From assembly GCF_021401135.1 (NCBI RefSeq), contig NZ_JACBFO010000001.1:558001-622000 (forward strand): a stretch of 64,000 nucleotides of DNA, written 5' to 3'. How positions within the stretch are numbered: the stretch's first letter is position 1; each line of letters starts with the position of its first letter. The stretch is from Azonexus sp. R2A61 (GTDB taxonomy: Bacteria > Pseudomonadota > Gammaproteobacteria > Burkholderiales > Rhodocyclaceae). The notes beneath the pieces were generated by a model that had not been told where the DNA came from, searched no databases, and saw nothing but the letters and a program-made list of their open reading frames with translations. Shown here piece after piece: positions 45,433-56,455 of the stretch. Made by a program: the position numbers and the translations under genes.

Positions 45433-47050
45433 TTCTGTTCTTTCGCGGGACCGCGATGTCGAGCACCTGAATGCGGTAGTTCAACTGCCGCAGGGTCAGG
45501 TTGAGCGCCTTGGCGGTACGCGATTTGTTGCCACCATGGGCGACCAGGGCGGCAGCAATCTGAGCGCGTTCGCCGTTGCCGACCGGTTGGTAGGTTCGCA
45601 CGGCATCGCCGGTGGCGTCGGCGATGCCGTGCTGTACCGGGACTGGCGAGGCAAGCGCCTCGATGGCTTGGCCCTGGGCTTCGGTAACCAGCACGAAGTC
45701 TGCCGTGGCCTCGTCGATCTCGTCGCCGCGGGCCAGCAGCACGATGCGTTCGCAGACGTTGTAGAGCTGCCGGATGTTGCCAGGCCAGGGGTAGGAAACC
45801 AGGCTGGAGAGTGCGCCCGGGGCGATCAGCACATTGCGCTGGTGGCGCTGGTTCAGTTGCGACACGAAATGGCGGACCAGCAGCTTGATGTCGCCGCTGC
45901 GTTCGCGCAGTGCCGGTAGGCGGATCGGGATGACGTTGAGCCGGTAATAGAGGTCGAGTCGGAAACGGCCGGCGCGGACCAGCGCCATCATGTCCTGATG
46001 GGTGGCGGCGACGATGCGCACGTCGACCGGGATTTCCTTGCGCCCGCCGAGGCGCTCGATGACTTTTTCCTGCAGCACGCGCAACAGCTTGACCTGAACC
46101 GGCAGTGGCAGGTCGCCGATTTCGTCGAGGAACAGCGTGCCGCCATCGGCCTGCTCGAAGCGGCCGATGCGCTGCTGCCCGGCACTGGTGAAAGCGCCTT
46201 TCTCGTGGCCGAACAATTCAGCCTCGAACAAGGTTTCCGGGATCGCCGCGCAATTGACCTTGACGAAGGGCCGGTCGCGGCGCGGGCTCTGCAAATGCAG
46301 CGCTCGGGCGAACAATTCCTTGCCGGTGCCCGATTCGCCGAGCAGCATCACCGTTGCGTCGCTGCCGGCAACCTGCTCGAGCTGGCCGAGCGCCTCCATC
46401 AGCTGTGGTGCTTCGCCAACGATGCCGAAGTTGCCCGGTGCCTGGCGCTTCTTCTCCAGTTCGGCGCGCAAGGTGCGGTTTTCTTCCTTGAGCAGCGCGG
46501 TGCGTGCTTCGATCAACTGGTTCAGGTGAATGACCTGTCCGATCAACTCGGCGATCGTGCGCAGGATCTGTAAATCGGCGCCGAGCGAGCGTTGCCGCTG
46601 GCGCAGCCGGTGCACGCCGAGTACACCGATGATCCGTGCCTCGATCAGGATCGGCAGGGCGATGAAGGAAACCGTGCCGGTCGGCAGCGTTGACCGCGGC
46701 ACGGCCCGCGCCAGGTAAGCTGGTTCGTGGTCGATGTCCTGAACGATCAGTGTTTCGCCACTGTGCATCACGCGACCGGTGATGCCTTCGCCGGGCTCGT
46801 AGCGCCCGCGTTCGATCTCGGCCTGGGTCAGCCCGTAGGCGTGGCGTATCGCGAGATCACCGGCGGCTGGATCGGGTAGCACGACGCGGCCTCGGTTCAA
46901 GCCGATCAGTTCGGACAGCAGATGCAGCATCTCGCGAATCGAACTGGCTGGATCGTGGCCGCGACCGAGTAGTCGGATGCTTTCACGGATCAGTAATTGT
47001 TCCTGATCGGCGAGGTTTTCCTCGCTGTAGTTTCGTTCTGTATTTTTCAC
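45428..47050 (-). CDS. Sigma54-dependent activator with GAF domain, controlling the cyanase cluster
   Basis: 540-residue NifA-like activator. A GAF domain (about residues 30-185, including [19 protein letters not shown]) leads to an AAA+ domain with Walker [15 protein letters not shown] (near 242), Walker [16 protein letters not shown] and a C-terminal Fis HTH ([22 protein letters not shown]). The sigma54 contact loop reads GAFTSA instead of GAFTGA. The GAF domain may bind a small inducer. It is 61 nt downstream of apaH on the same strand. Confidence 0.92.
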   Translation of the reverse strand: MKNTERNYSEENLADQEQLLIRESIRLLGRGHDPASSIREMLHLLSELIGLNRGRVVLPDPAAGDLAIRHAYGLTQAEIERGRYEPGEGITGRVMHSGETLIVQDIDHEPAYLARAVPRSTLPTGTVSFIALPILIEARIIGVLGVHRLRQRQRSLGADLQILRTIAELIGQVIHLNQLIEARTALLKEENRTLRAELEKKRQAPGNFGIVGEAPQLMEALGQLEQVAGSDATVMLLGESGTGKELFARALHLQSPRRDRPFVKVNCAAIPETLFEAELFGHEKGAFTSAGQQRIGRFEQADGGTLFLDEIGDLPLPVQVKLLRVLQEKVIERLGGRKEIPVDVRIVAATHQDMMALVRAGRFRLDLYYRLNVIPIRLPALRERSGDIKLLVRHFVSQLNQRHQRNVLIAPGALSSLVSYPWPGNIRQLYNVCERIVLLARGDEIDEATADFVLVTEAQGQAIEALASPVPVQHGIADATGDAVRTYQPVGNGERAQIAAALVAHGGNKSRTAKALNLTLRQLNYRIQVLDIAVPRKNRM

Positions 47051-47111
47051 TGCAGGGGCCGGGGCGGAGGAGTTTCCCGGAATCCAAGCAGTAAATGTGC
47101 CGAAATGGGGT

Positions 47112-47942
47112 TTAGCGGATCAGCGGTTGCCGTTCGTCGGGGGCGCTGTCGACCTGGAACAGTCGACGGTCTTCCAGGCGCAGTGCACTCAGCTGGCCGC
47201 CCCACAGGCAGCCCGAATCGAGTGCCAGCAGATTCGGCGTGAGTTTCAGGCCGAGTGCCGACCAGTGGCCGACGACCAGTACGCTGTCGGCGCTGCGCCG
47301 TTGTGGTGCGTCGAACCAGGGCAGGTAGCCGGCCGGTGCATTGGCCGTTTCGCCCTTGGTCTTGAACTCCATGACGCCTTCCGCGGTGCAGAAGCGCATC
47401 CGGGTCATCGCATTGACGATCACGCGCAGGCGGGCCCAGCCGGTCAGATCATCGGACCAGGCGGCCGGTTCGCTGCCCCACAGTTGCTGCATGAATTCGG
47501 CGAACCGGGTGCCCTGCAGGGCGTCTTCCACTTCGCGCGCCAGTTCGCGGGCGCGGGCGGCAGTCCATTGCGGCAGCAGGCCGGCATGCACCATGCAGTA
47601 CTCGCCTTCGACATGGCACAGCGGCTGCCGACGCAGCCAGCCGAGCAGTTCGTCGCGGTCGGGGGCGTCGAGAATGGCCTGCAGCGTGTCGTCCCTGGCC
47701 CGGAAGCGGGCGCCGCCCTCGGCGACCATCAGCAGGTAGAGGTCGTGATTGCCGAGTACGGTCAACGCGGCATCGCCGAGGGATTTGATCAGCCGCAGCG
47801 TTGCCAGCGATTGCGGCCCGCGATTGACCAGATCGCCGACCAGCCACAGCCGATCCTGCGCCGGATCGAAGGCGCAGGCGTCGAGCAGGCGACACAGCGA
47901 ATCATGGCAGCCCTGGATGTCGCCGACGGCAAAAGTGGCCAT
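47112..47942 (-). CDS. apaH: Bis(5'-nucleosyl)-tetraphosphatase, symmetrical
   Basis: 276-residue ApaH phosphoesterase that splits Ap4A into two ADP. The metallophosphatase motifs are present: [15 protein letters not shown] at residue 6, [13 protein letters not shown] near 34, [10 protein letters not shown] near 59 and [10 protein letters not shown] near 117. The ATG at 47942 has no strong ribosome site; the dispersed motif at 47946 begins 4 nt upstream of it. The length agrees with E. coli ApaH (280). Confidence 0.95.
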   Translation of the reverse strand: MATFAVGDIQGCHDSLCRLLDACAFDPAQDRLWLVGDLVNRGPQSLATLRLIKSLGDAALTVLGNHDLYLLMVAEGGARFRARDDTLQAILDAPDRDELLGWLRRQPLCHVEGEYCMVHAGLLPQWTAARARELAREVEDALQGTRFAEFMQQLWGSEPAAWSDDLTGWARLRVIVNAMTRMRFCTAEGVMEFKTKGETANAPAGYLPWFDAPQRRSADSVLVVGHWSALGLKLTPNLLALDSGCLWGGQLSALRLEDRRLFQVDSAPDERQPLIR

Positions 47943-47945
47943 TTA

Positions 47946-47956
47946 TTGCGGTCGAC
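47946..47956 (+). repeat. Dispersed motif copy in the apaH leader
   Basis: Exact TTGCGGTCGAC in non-coding DNA just upstream of apaH, followed after 15-16 nt by an A tract (GGGAAAAACG). One of the copies lying outside genes. Confidence 0.7.
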
Positions 47957-48005
47957 CGTGGAAAACCGGGAAAAACGAGCGACGGGTCGGCTGGTAACGA
48001 TACCG

Positions 48006-48048
48006 CATCACTCTACCGTCACCGATTTTGCAAGATTACGCGGCTTGT
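48006..48048. repeat. Duplicate of the glmS 3' end (distal copy)
   Basis: 43-bp direct repeat of the last glmS codons and stop (partner at 48137-48179), with two mismatches. On the minus strand it still encodes [12 protein letters not shown] plus a stop, yet it lies 90 nt beyond the real glmS stop. The end of glmS is the classic target region of Tn7-like elements. Confidence 0.92.
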
Positions 48049-48058
48049 AGCTACGGCC

Positions 48059-48096
48059 GGCCGCTGATGCGGCCTTAACCTGGACAAGCCAGGTTA
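48059..48096. repeat. Two adjacent hairpins between the glmS-end repeats
   Basis: GGCCGC-TGAT-GCGGCC (48059-48074) and TAACCTGG-ACAAG-CCAGGTTA (48076-48096), both perfect stems separated by one base. Neither has a T run on the glmS-sense strand, so they are weak terminators at best. They may be remains of an inserted element or a REP-like unit. Confidence 0.8.
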
Positions 48097-48138
48097 GCCT
48101 GCGCTGCAAACCGCGTGTCGGTGGATATTGATGCCTCA

Positions 48139-49962
<1,824 letters not shown>

Positions 49963-49972
49963 GGTGATTTCC

Positions 49973-50980
49973 TCAGCGCTGGTAGTAGTCGCGATACCAC
50001 GCGACGAAACGGGAAACGCCCTCGCCGATCGGCGTTGCCGGCTTGAAGCCGACCCAGGCGTCGAGCAGGGCGGTGTCGGCGTAAGTGGCCGGCACATCGC
50101 CGTCCTGCATCGGCAGGTAGATCTTTTCGGCAACCCGGCCGATGGCGCTTTCCAGCGCGCCGATGAAATCCATCAGCGGTACCGGATCGCTGTTGCCGAT
50201 GTTGAAGACGCGGTACGGCACATTGCTGCTCGCCGGGTCGGCGGAAATCGGGTCGTAGCCGGCGTCGACCGCAGCCGGCTTGTCCACGACGCGGATCACG
50301 CCCTCGACGATGTCGTCGATGTAGGTGAAGTCGCGTTTCATGTCGCCGTGGTTGAACACCTTGATCGGCTCGCCGCGCAGGATGGCGCCGGCAAACAGGA
50401 AGGGCGCCATGTCCGGCCGGCCCCACGGACCATAGACCGTGAAGAAGCGCAGGCCGGTGGTCGGCAGGCCGTACAGGTGGCTGTAGGTGTGCGCCATCAG
50501 CTCGTTGGCCTTCTTGGTCGCCGCGTACAGGCTGACCGGGTGATCGACGCTGTCGTGCTCGGAGAACGGCATCTTGCGGTTGCCGCCATAGACGCTCGAA
50601 CTCGACGCATAGACCAGGTGCTGCACGGCATTGTGCCGGCAGCCTTCGAGGATGTTCACGAAGCCGAGCAGGTTGCTGTCGGCGTAGGCGTGCGGATTCT
50701 GGATCGAATAGCGGACGCCGGCCTGGGCGGCCAGATGGACGACGCGGTCGAACTTTTCGGTGGCGAACAGTTCGGCAACACCCTGACGGTCGGCGATGTC
50801 GAACTTGACGAAGCGAAAGCCGGGACGGCCGTTCAGCCGGGCCAGCCGGGCGTCCTTGAGCGCCACTTCGTAGTAGTCGTTGAGGTTGTCGATGCCGACC
50901 ACCTCGTCGCCGCGCTCGAGCAGGCGCAAGGCGGTTTCGCAGCCAATAAATCCGGCAGCGCCGGTGACGAGGATTTTCAT
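49973..50980 (-). CDS. NAD-dependent epimerase, UDP-glucuronate 4-epimerase type
   Basis: 335-residue short-chain epimerase. The NAD site is [33 protein letters not shown] written here as VTGAAGFIG and [19 protein letters not shown] and [13 protein letters not shown] supply the catalytic Ser, Tyr and Lys. The [14 protein letters not shown] block is typical of UDP-glucuronate 4-epimerases (CapI type), so that substrate is likely. glmS follows after 10 nt. A variant of the dispersed motif overlaps the start codon. Confidence 0.88.
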   Translation of the reverse strand: MKILVTGAAGFIGCETALRLLERGDEVVGIDNLNDYYEVALKDARLARLNGRPGFRFVKFDIADRQGVAELFATEKFDRVVHLAAQAGVRYSIQNPHAYADSNLLGFVNILEGCRHNAVQHLVYASSSSVYGGNRKMPFSEHDSVDHPVSLYAATKKANELMAHTYSHLYGLPTTGLRFFTVYGPWGRPDMAPFLFAGAILRGEPIKVFNHGDMKRDFTYIDDIVEGVIRVVDKPAAVDAGYDPISADPASSNVPYRVFNIGNSDPVPLMDFIGALESAIGRVAEKIYLPMQDGDVPATYADTALLDAWVGFKPATPIGEGVSRFVAWYRDYYQR

Positions 50981-51008
50981 GCGGTCAACATTGGGCAAAG
51001 GTTGGATT

Positions 51009-51779
51009 TTACCGCGCGGGGCGGTCGGCCAGCTGTTTCTCCAGCATCTTGGCGTATTTCATGAAGCTGTTGAAACAGCCGATGGCAATATGCACCAGCC
51101 CGGGCAGGCCGTCGCGAAAGCCCTGGCGAACGAGGTAGAACTTGATGAAACGGATCAGCGGGCTGAAAAACAGGCGGCCGAAGCTGGCCCGCTTGCCGGC
51201 GGCCAGTGCCATCTCGGCGGCCAGCGAGGTGTAGCGGTTCTGCTTGGTCAGATAGATGGCCAGCGTTTCGGCCGAATCGTGCAGCAGGTCGCCGGCCAGC
51301 GTGCCGACCGGGCCGTCGGCGACGACCTTTTCGTGCACCGCGTCGGCCGACCAGCGGGCGCGGCGGCGGTCGAACAGGCGCAGCGACCAGTCCGGGTAGC
51401 CTTCGCCGTGCTTCAGGTAGCGGCCGAGGAAACGGTTGCAGCGGGCAAAGCGGAAGGCGGCGGTCGACGGCGCCTGCAGCGCGTTTTCGATGCCGGTGCG
51501 CAGTTCTGGCGAGACGCGCTCGTCGGCATCCAGGCACAGCACCCAGTCGTGTTTCGCCGCCTCGACGGCGAACTGCTTCTGCGGCCCGAAACCCAGCCAC
51601 TCCTGCTGGACGACCCGCGCGCCGCGTGCTTCGGCCAATTCGACGGTGCCGTCGGTGCTGCCCGAATCGACGACGACGATATCATCGGCAAAGGCCGCGC
51701 TGTCCAGGCAGGCGGCCAACTGGGCAGCGGCGTTCAGCGTGATGATGGCGACGGAAAGCGGCTGGCGCTGGGTGGGCAT
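51009..51779 (-). CDS. waaE: Family 2 glycosyltransferase, WaaE/KdtX-like
   Basis: 256-residue cytoplasmic glycosyltransferase with the GT-A motifs VAIITLNAAAQLAACLDS, VVDSGSTDGTVELA (nucleotide binding) and LCLDADERVSPEL (DxD-like). The C-terminal half, FGRLFFSPLIRFIKFYLVRQGFRDGLPGL, is typical of WaaE-type lipopolysaccharide core glucosyltransferases. It is divergent from waaC (40 nt between starts), which supports a role in the LPS core. The transferred sugar is inferred. Confidence 0.85.
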   Translation of the reverse strand: MPTQRQPLSVAIITLNAAAQLAACLDSAAFADDIVVVDSGSTDGTVELAEARGARVVQQEWLGFGPQKQFAVEAAKHDWVLCLDADERVSPELRTGIENALQAPSTAAFRFARCNRFLGRYLKHGEGYPDWSLRLFDRRRARWSADAVHEKVVADGPVGTLAGDLLHDSAETLAIYLTKQNRYTSLAAEMALAAGKRASFGRLFFSPLIRFIKFYLVRQGFRDGLPGLVHIAIGCFNSFMKYAKMLEKQLADRPAR

Positions 51780-51819
51780 TTATAATCGCGGTTTTGCAAA
51801 GCCGACATTCTATCCGCCG

Positions 51820-52770
51820 ATGCGCATCCTGCTCGTGAAAACCTCCTCGCTCGGCGACGTCATCCACAACCTGCCGGTGGTCGGCGACATCCGCCGGCAT
51901 TTCCCCGGGGTCACGGTCGACTGGTGCGTCGAGGAGAATTTCGCGGCGATCCCGGCCTTGCACCCGGACGTGTTGCGCATCGTGCCGGTGGCCATCCGGC
52001 GCTGGCGGAAAAACCTGTTGAACGGCGATACCTGGCGGCAGATCGCCGAATTTCGCCGCAATTTGCGCGAAAATCCCTACGATCTGGTCATCGACACTCA
52101 GGGCCTGCTGAAAAGCGCGCTGTTCGCCCGTCAGGCCTGCGGCCCGAAGGCCGGCTATGCCGCCGATTCGGCGCGCGAACCGCTGGCGGCGCGCTTTTAC
52201 GACCGGACGTTCAGTGTCGATCGCCATTTGCATGCGGTTGTCCGCAACCGCCAGCTGGCCGCGCTGGCGCTCGGCTACGAACTGTCCGGCGAGCCGGACT
52301 ACGGCATCGCCGCGCCGGATGAAGCCTTGCCGTGGTTGCCGGAAAAGCCTTATGTCGTGCTGTTGACCGCAACCAGTCGCGACGACAAGTTGTGGCCGGA
52401 GGCGCGCTGGACGGCGCTCGGCCGGCAACTGGCCGAACGCGGCATCGCCGCCGTGCTGCCCGGCGGCAGTCCCGTCGAGCGCGAGCGCGCGGCACGTCTG
52501 GCGGCGAGCATGCCCGGTGCCGTCGCGGCGCCGCCGTTGGGCATTCCGGCGCTGGCCACGGTGCTGGCCGGCAGCCGGGCGACGGTCGGCGTCGATACCG
52601 GGCTGACCCATCTGGCGGTCGCGCTGGCGGTGCCGACGGTGGCCTTGTACACGGCGACCGACCCGGGGCTGACCGGCGTGCTCGGCAGCGGCTTCTGGCG
52701 CAATCTCGGCGGCAAGGCCCAGGTGCCGACGGTGCAGTCGGTCTTCGATGAACTGCAGGCGGTGTTGTGA
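51820..52770 (+). CDS. waaC: LPS heptosyltransferase I
   Basis: 316-residue GT9 enzyme that adds the first heptose to Kdo. MRILLVKTSSLGDVIHNLPVVGDI at the start, DTQGLLKSALFARQA near residue 91, and the C-terminal GVDTGLTHLAVALAVPTVALY with the nucleotide-sugar site are all characteristic. It is divergent from waaE and its TGA overlaps the waaA ATG by one base. Confidence 0.95.
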   Translation: MRILLVKTSSLGDVIHNLPVVGDIRRHFPGVTVDWCVEENFAAIPALHPDVLRIVPVAIRRWRKNLLNGDTWRQIAEFRRNLRENPYDLVIDTQGLLKSALFARQACGPKAGYAADSAREPLAARFYDRTFSVDRHLHAVVRNRQLAALALGYELSGEPDYGIAAPDEALPWLPEKPYVVLLTATSRDDKLWPEARWTALGRQLAERGIAAVLPGGSPVERERAARLAASMPGAVAAPPLGIPALATVLAGSRATVGVDTGLTHLAVALAVPTVALYTATDPGLTGVLGSGFWRNLGGKAQVPTVQSVFDELQAVL

Positions 52771-54080
52771 TGGCGCGCATCGCCTATTCGCTGCTGCTCT
52801 ATCTGCTGACGCCGCTGATCTGGCTGCGCTTGTTGTGGCGCGGGCGAAAGCAGCCGGAATATCTGCGGAATGTCGGCGAACGTTACGGCTTCTACGGTCA
52901 ACGGGCGGATTCGGGGGAAAACCGGCCGATTCTCTGGGTGCACGCCGTATCGGTGGGCGAAACCCGTGCCGCCCAGCCGTTGATCGAGGCCCTGCTGGCT
53001 CGCTGGCCGGAGCATCGCCTGCTGCTCACCGGCATGACGCCGACCGGCCGCGCCGCCGGGCGCGAGGTCTATGCCGAAGCCTGCGGCGAGCGCTTGATCC
53101 AGGCCTATCTGCCCTACGACTATCCTGCTGCGGTCGACCGCTTCCTGCGGCATTTTTCCCCGGCGTTCGGCGTGCTGATGGAAACCGAGATCTGGCCCAA
53201 CCTGCTGGCGGCGGCACAACGACGCGGTGTGCCGGTGATGTTGGTCAATGCGCGCCTGTCGGCGCGTTCGGCGCGCGGCTACGGCAAGGTCGGTGCACTG
53301 GTCCGGCCGGCTTTCGCCGCGCTGGCCGGGACGGCCGCGCAGACGGCCGAGGATGCGCAGCGTCTCGGCGCGCTGGGGGCGGTTGCGGTCGACGTCTGCG
53401 GCAACCTGAAATTCGATGTCGTGCCGCCGGCCGACAAGCTGGCGCTCGGCCGCGACTGGCGGCAGGCCGTCGGCAATCGCCCGGTGTGGCTGGCGGCCAG
53501 CACCCGCGAGGGCGAGGAGCCGCTGATCCTGGCCGCCTGGCGCAAACTGGCGGTGCCGGGGGCGCTGCTGGTGCTGGTCCCGCGCCATCCCCAGCGCTTC
53601 GCCGAGGTGGCCGCATTGCTGCAGCGCGAAGGCGTGCCCTTCCGGCGCCGCAGCGAGGGCTTGCCGGAAGCCGGCGATGCTGTCTGGCTGGGCGACAGCA
53701 TGGGCGAGCTGGTGGCTTACTACGCGCTGGCCGATCTCGCCTTCATCGGCGGCAGCTTGCTGCCGCTCGGCGGGCAGAACCTGATCGAGGCGGCGGCTTG
53801 TGGCTGTCCGGTGGTGATCGGGCCGCATACTTTCAATTTCCAGCGGGCGACCGAGGATGCGATCGCGGCCGGTGCGGCGCGGCGGGTGGGTGATGTCGAT
53901 GCGCTGGCGCTTGCGGTCGACTGTCTGCTCGGGCAGAAAAGCACGGGAAGCGAGGCGAGCGGAGAAACGGAATTGGCTGCGATGCGCGCGGCCAGTCAGG
54001 CTTTTGCCGCAGCCCACCGCGGTGCGGTGGGGCGGACGCTGGCGCTTATTGCGCGGACGACGGGTCGAGCAGCGCGTTGA
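52770..54080 (+). CDS. waaA: 3-deoxy-D-manno-octulosonic acid transferase
   Basis: 436-residue inner-membrane GT30 enzyme adding Kdo to lipid IVA. One N-terminal membrane anchor (IAYSLLLYLLTPLIWLRLLW) is followed by IWVHAVSVGETRAAQPLI near residue 52, METEIWPNLL near 136, and GGSLLPLGGQNLIEAAACGCPVVIGPHTFNF near 325. I chose the ATG at 52770 over the GTG at 52767, as it makes a TGATG junction. Its end overlaps the convergent tolC gene by 35 nt. Confidence 0.95.
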   Translation: MARIAYSLLLYLLTPLIWLRLLWRGRKQPEYLRNVGERYGFYGQRADSGENRPILWVHAVSVGETRAAQPLIEALLARWPEHRLLLTGMTPTGRAAGREVYAEACGERLIQAYLPYDYPAAVDRFLRHFSPAFGVLMETEIWPNLLAAAQRRGVPVMLVNARLSARSARGYGKVGALVRPAFAALAGTAAQTAEDAQRLGALGAVAVDVCGNLKFDVVPPADKLALGRDWRQAVGNRPVWLAASTREGEEPLILAAWRKLAVPGALLVLVPRHPQRFAEVAALLQREGVPFRRRSEGLPEAGDAVWLGDSMGELVAYYALADLAFIGGSLLPLGGQNLIEAAACGCPVVIGPHTFNFQRATEDAIAAGAARRVGDVDALALAVDCLLGQKSTGSEASGETELAAMRAASQAFAAAHRGAVGRTLALIARTTGRAAR

Positions 54081-55374
54081 CCTGTTGCAGCGCGGTCTCG
54101 TCGAGCGCGCCGACAGCCGCCTTCAGCCGCAACTGGGCCATCAGGGTGTCGAAAGTCGCCTTGGCCAGGTCGCGGCGGGCCGTATACACCTGGTTTTCGG
54201 CGTTCAGCACGTCGATGTTGATGCGCACGCCGACTTCATAACCCAGCTTGTTCGATTCGAGGGCCGACAGCGACGAGGCCTGGGCCGCGCGCAATGCCTT
54301 GATCTGGGCCAGGCCGTTGGCCACGCCGAGGTAGTACTGGCGGGCGGCCAGCGCGGCATTGCGCCGACTGGCTTCGAGGCCGGACTGGGCGGCGTTGCGG
54401 TTGGCGGCGGCTTCGCGTTGTTTCGACAGCACGGCGCCGCCCTGGAATAGCGGAATGTTCAATTGCAGGCCGATGTTGCTGAAATCGGTGTCGAACTGGC
54501 TGCCGTTGATGCTGTTGTAGGTCTTGTTGTAGCCGTGGTTGGCCACCAGGTCGAGGGTCGGGTAGTGGCCGGCCCGTTGGCGCGAGACTTCCCGTTCGGC
54601 GATGTCGGCAGCGGCTTGTTGAGCCTGCACGGCCAGGCTGTCGCTTTCGGCAGCGGCAACCCAGCGGTTCATGTCGGCCGGTTCGGGCGGCAGGATCTCC
54701 GCATCCTTGCGGGTCGGTGCCAGTGGGCCGGTTTCCTTGCCGATCAGCGCCTGCAGCGTGCGCTGGCGCAGTTCCAGTTCGCTGTCGGCGGCAATTTCCT
54801 GGGCCGATGCGAGGTCGTAACGGGCCTGTGCCTCGTGCGTGTCGGTGATCGTGGCGGTGCCGACCTCGAAACTCTTCTTCGCCAATTCCAGCTGCTGGGC
54901 GATGGCTGCCTTGTTGGCCCGCAGCGCGGCCAGGTTTTCGCTGGCGTAGAGCACGTCGAAATAGGCCTGCGAGACACGCAGGATCAGATCCTGGCTGGCC
55001 TGGGCGAAGTTGGCTTCGGCTTGTGCCACCTGCAGCTTTGCCTGATCGTAGGCCACCACGTTCTGCCAGCGGAAGACCGGTTGCGACAGTGTCAGCTGCC
55101 AGCCGTTGGCGTTGTAGTTGGGTTTCATCAAGGTCGGACCGTTGTGGGTCGAGAGTTGGTTCTCGTTCCACGAGGTATTGCCCGACAGCGACAGGCTGGG
55201 CAGCAGTCCGGACAGCCCCTGTGGCGCCTTTTCCCGGCCGGCATCCAGCGTCGCCCGGGCGGCCGCGAAGTTCGGGTCGTTGTCCTGCGCCTCGCGGTAG
55301 ACCTGCATCAGGTCTGCTGCGTGGAGCTGGGCAGCGAACAAGGAAAGGAACAAGCAGCCGGACAGACGTTTCAT
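54046..55374 (-). CDS. tolC: TolC-type outer membrane efflux protein
   Basis: 442-residue TolC family channel. The signal peptide MKRLSGCLFLSLFAAQLHA precedes ADLMQVYREAQDNDPNFAAARA, the usual start of the mature protein. Coiled-coil stretches recur near residues 120-190 and 320-400, and the two repeats with VGTATITDTHEAQARYDLA and VGVRINIDVLNAENQVYTA fit the TolC duplication. It forms exit ducts for type I secretion or drug efflux pumps. It lies 7 nt downstream of the rhodanese gene. Confidence 0.93.
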   Translation of the reverse strand: MKRLSGCLFLSLFAAQLHAADLMQVYREAQDNDPNFAAARATLDAGREKAPQGLSGLLPSLSLSGNTSWNENQLSTHNGPTLMKPNYNANGWQLTLSQPVFRWQNVVAYDQAKLQVAQAEANFAQASQDLILRVSQAYFDVLYASENLAALRANKAAIAQQLELAKKSFEVGTATITDTHEAQARYDLASAQEIAADSELELRQRTLQALIGKETGPLAPTRKDAEILPPEPADMNRWVAAAESDSLAVQAQQAAADIAEREVSRQRAGHYPTLDLVANHGYNKTYNSINGSQFDTDFSNIGLQLNIPLFQGGAVLSKQREAAANRNAAQSGLEASRRNAALAARQYYLGVANGLAQIKALRAAQASSLSALESNKLGYEVGVRINIDVLNAENQVYTARRDLAKATFDTLMAQLRLKAAVGALDETALQQVNALLDPSSAQ

Positions 55375-55381
55375 GGTGACC

Positions 55382-55705
55382 TCAATAACGGCGCATGCCG
55401 GGATCGACCTCGCAGGCCCAGGCTTCGACGCCGCCGGCCAGGTTATGCACCGAGGCGAAGCCCTGGCGCTCGAGGAAGAAAGCAACCTGCATGCTGCGTC
55501 CGCCGTGGTGGCAGATGACCACTACGTCGCGGTCGGCCGGCAGTTCGCCGGCGCGAAGCGGAATGGTGTGCATCGGAATGTGCTCGGCACCCTCGATGCG
55601 GCAGAGTTCGACTTCCCAGGGTTCGCGGACGTCGACCAGAACCGGCCGGGGACGGCTTTCGTCGGCCAGCCATTCGGCCAGTTGCACCGGTCCGAGCTGT
55701 TTCAT
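55382..55705 (-). CDS. Single-domain rhodanese
   Basis: 107-residue rhodanese domain with VDVREPWEVELCRIEGAEHIPM and the active-site loop CHHGGRSMQVAFFLERQGF; the catalytic Cys is the first residue of that loop. The sulphur acceptor is not known. Its ATG overlaps the upstream pcm stop (TGATG) and tolC follows after 7 nt, so the three are one operon. Confidence 0.93.
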   Translation of the reverse strand: MKQLGPVQLAEWLADESRPRPVLVDVREPWEVELCRIEGAEHIPMHTIPLRAGELPADRDVVVICHHGGRSMQVAFFLERQGFASVHNLAGGVEAWACEVDPGMRRY

Positions 55706-56355
55706 CAGAAGACGAATTCGGCCTTGGCCGGCACGTTGAGCGCGGGAACCACGGTTTCGAACAGGTTGATCGTGTTGTAGACGCCTTCGCCGACGCAAGT
55801 GATCAACTGGGCTTCCATGACCGGGGCGCTGCCGACGACGGCTACCAGACGTCCGCCGACGCGCAGTTGCTTGAGCAGCGCCTGCGGGACGGCGGGGACG
55901 GCGCCCGACAGCACGATGACATCGTAGGGCGCACGGGCGGCCCAGCCCTGGAGACCGTCGGCCTGTTCGACATTGACGTTGGCGATGCCGGCGCGCTGCA
56001 GGGTGTCGCGTGCGCTGGCGGCCAGTTCGGCGTCGGTTTCCAGCGTCACGACGTGTTCGACGCGGGCAGCCAGCAGCGCGGCCATGTAGCCGCTGCCGGT
56101 GCCGACTTCCAGCGCGCGATCGCTCTTGCGCAGGTTCAGTTCCTGCAACAGGCGGGCTTCGACGCGCGGTGCCAGCATGCTCTGGCCGCTGCCGAGCGGG
56201 ATTTCCATGTCGGCGAAGGCCAGGTTGCGGTAGGCGGCCGGCACGAAGTCCTCGCGTTTGACGACGAAAAGCAGGTCGAGCACTTGCGGATCCAGGACAT
56301 CCCAGGGACGGATCTGCTGCTCGATCATGTTGAAACGGGCTTGTTCGAAATTCAT
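55705..56355 (-). CDS. Protein-L-isoaspartate O-methyltransferase-like protein
   Basis: 216-residue PCMT family SAM methyltransferase. MNFEQARFNMIEQQIRPWDVLD at the start, the substrate-proximal LGSGQSMLAPRVEARLLQEL, and the SAM motif ALEVGTGSGYMAALLA near residue 83 are seen. The form found next to tolC in Betaproteobacteria begins with this EQQIRPWDV element, and a repair role is not proven for it. An inverted repeat lies 20 nt upstream of the start. Confidence 0.88.
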   Translation of the reverse strand: MNFEQARFNMIEQQIRPWDVLDPQVLDLLFVVKREDFVPAAYRNLAFADMEIPLGSGQSMLAPRVEARLLQELNLRKSDRALEVGTGSGYMAALLAARVEHVVTLETDAELAASARDTLQRAGIANVNVEQADGLQGWAARAPYDVIVLSGAVPAVPQALLKQLRVGGRLVAVVGSAPVMEAQLITCVGEGVYNTINLFETVVPALNVPAKAEFVF

Positions 56356-56374
56356 GGGGGTCTCCGCAAGCAAA

Positions 56375-56394
56375 ATATTAGCACAAGCTAATAT
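56375..56394. promoter_or_regulatory. Candidate operator upstream of the pcm-rhodanese-tolC operon
   Basis: Perfect inverted repeat ATATTAGC-ACAA-GCTAATAT, 20-39 nt upstream of the pcm start and in an A/T-rich stretch. The symmetry suits a dimeric repressor such as a MarR- or TetR-type protein. No T run follows it on the operon strand, so it is not a terminator. Confidence 0.6.
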
Positions 56395-56455
56395 ATCTGT
56401 TCGAATAAAGCCGGATTATACCTCGAAGGAATGCGCCGGCATGCCGGCGCGGCGC

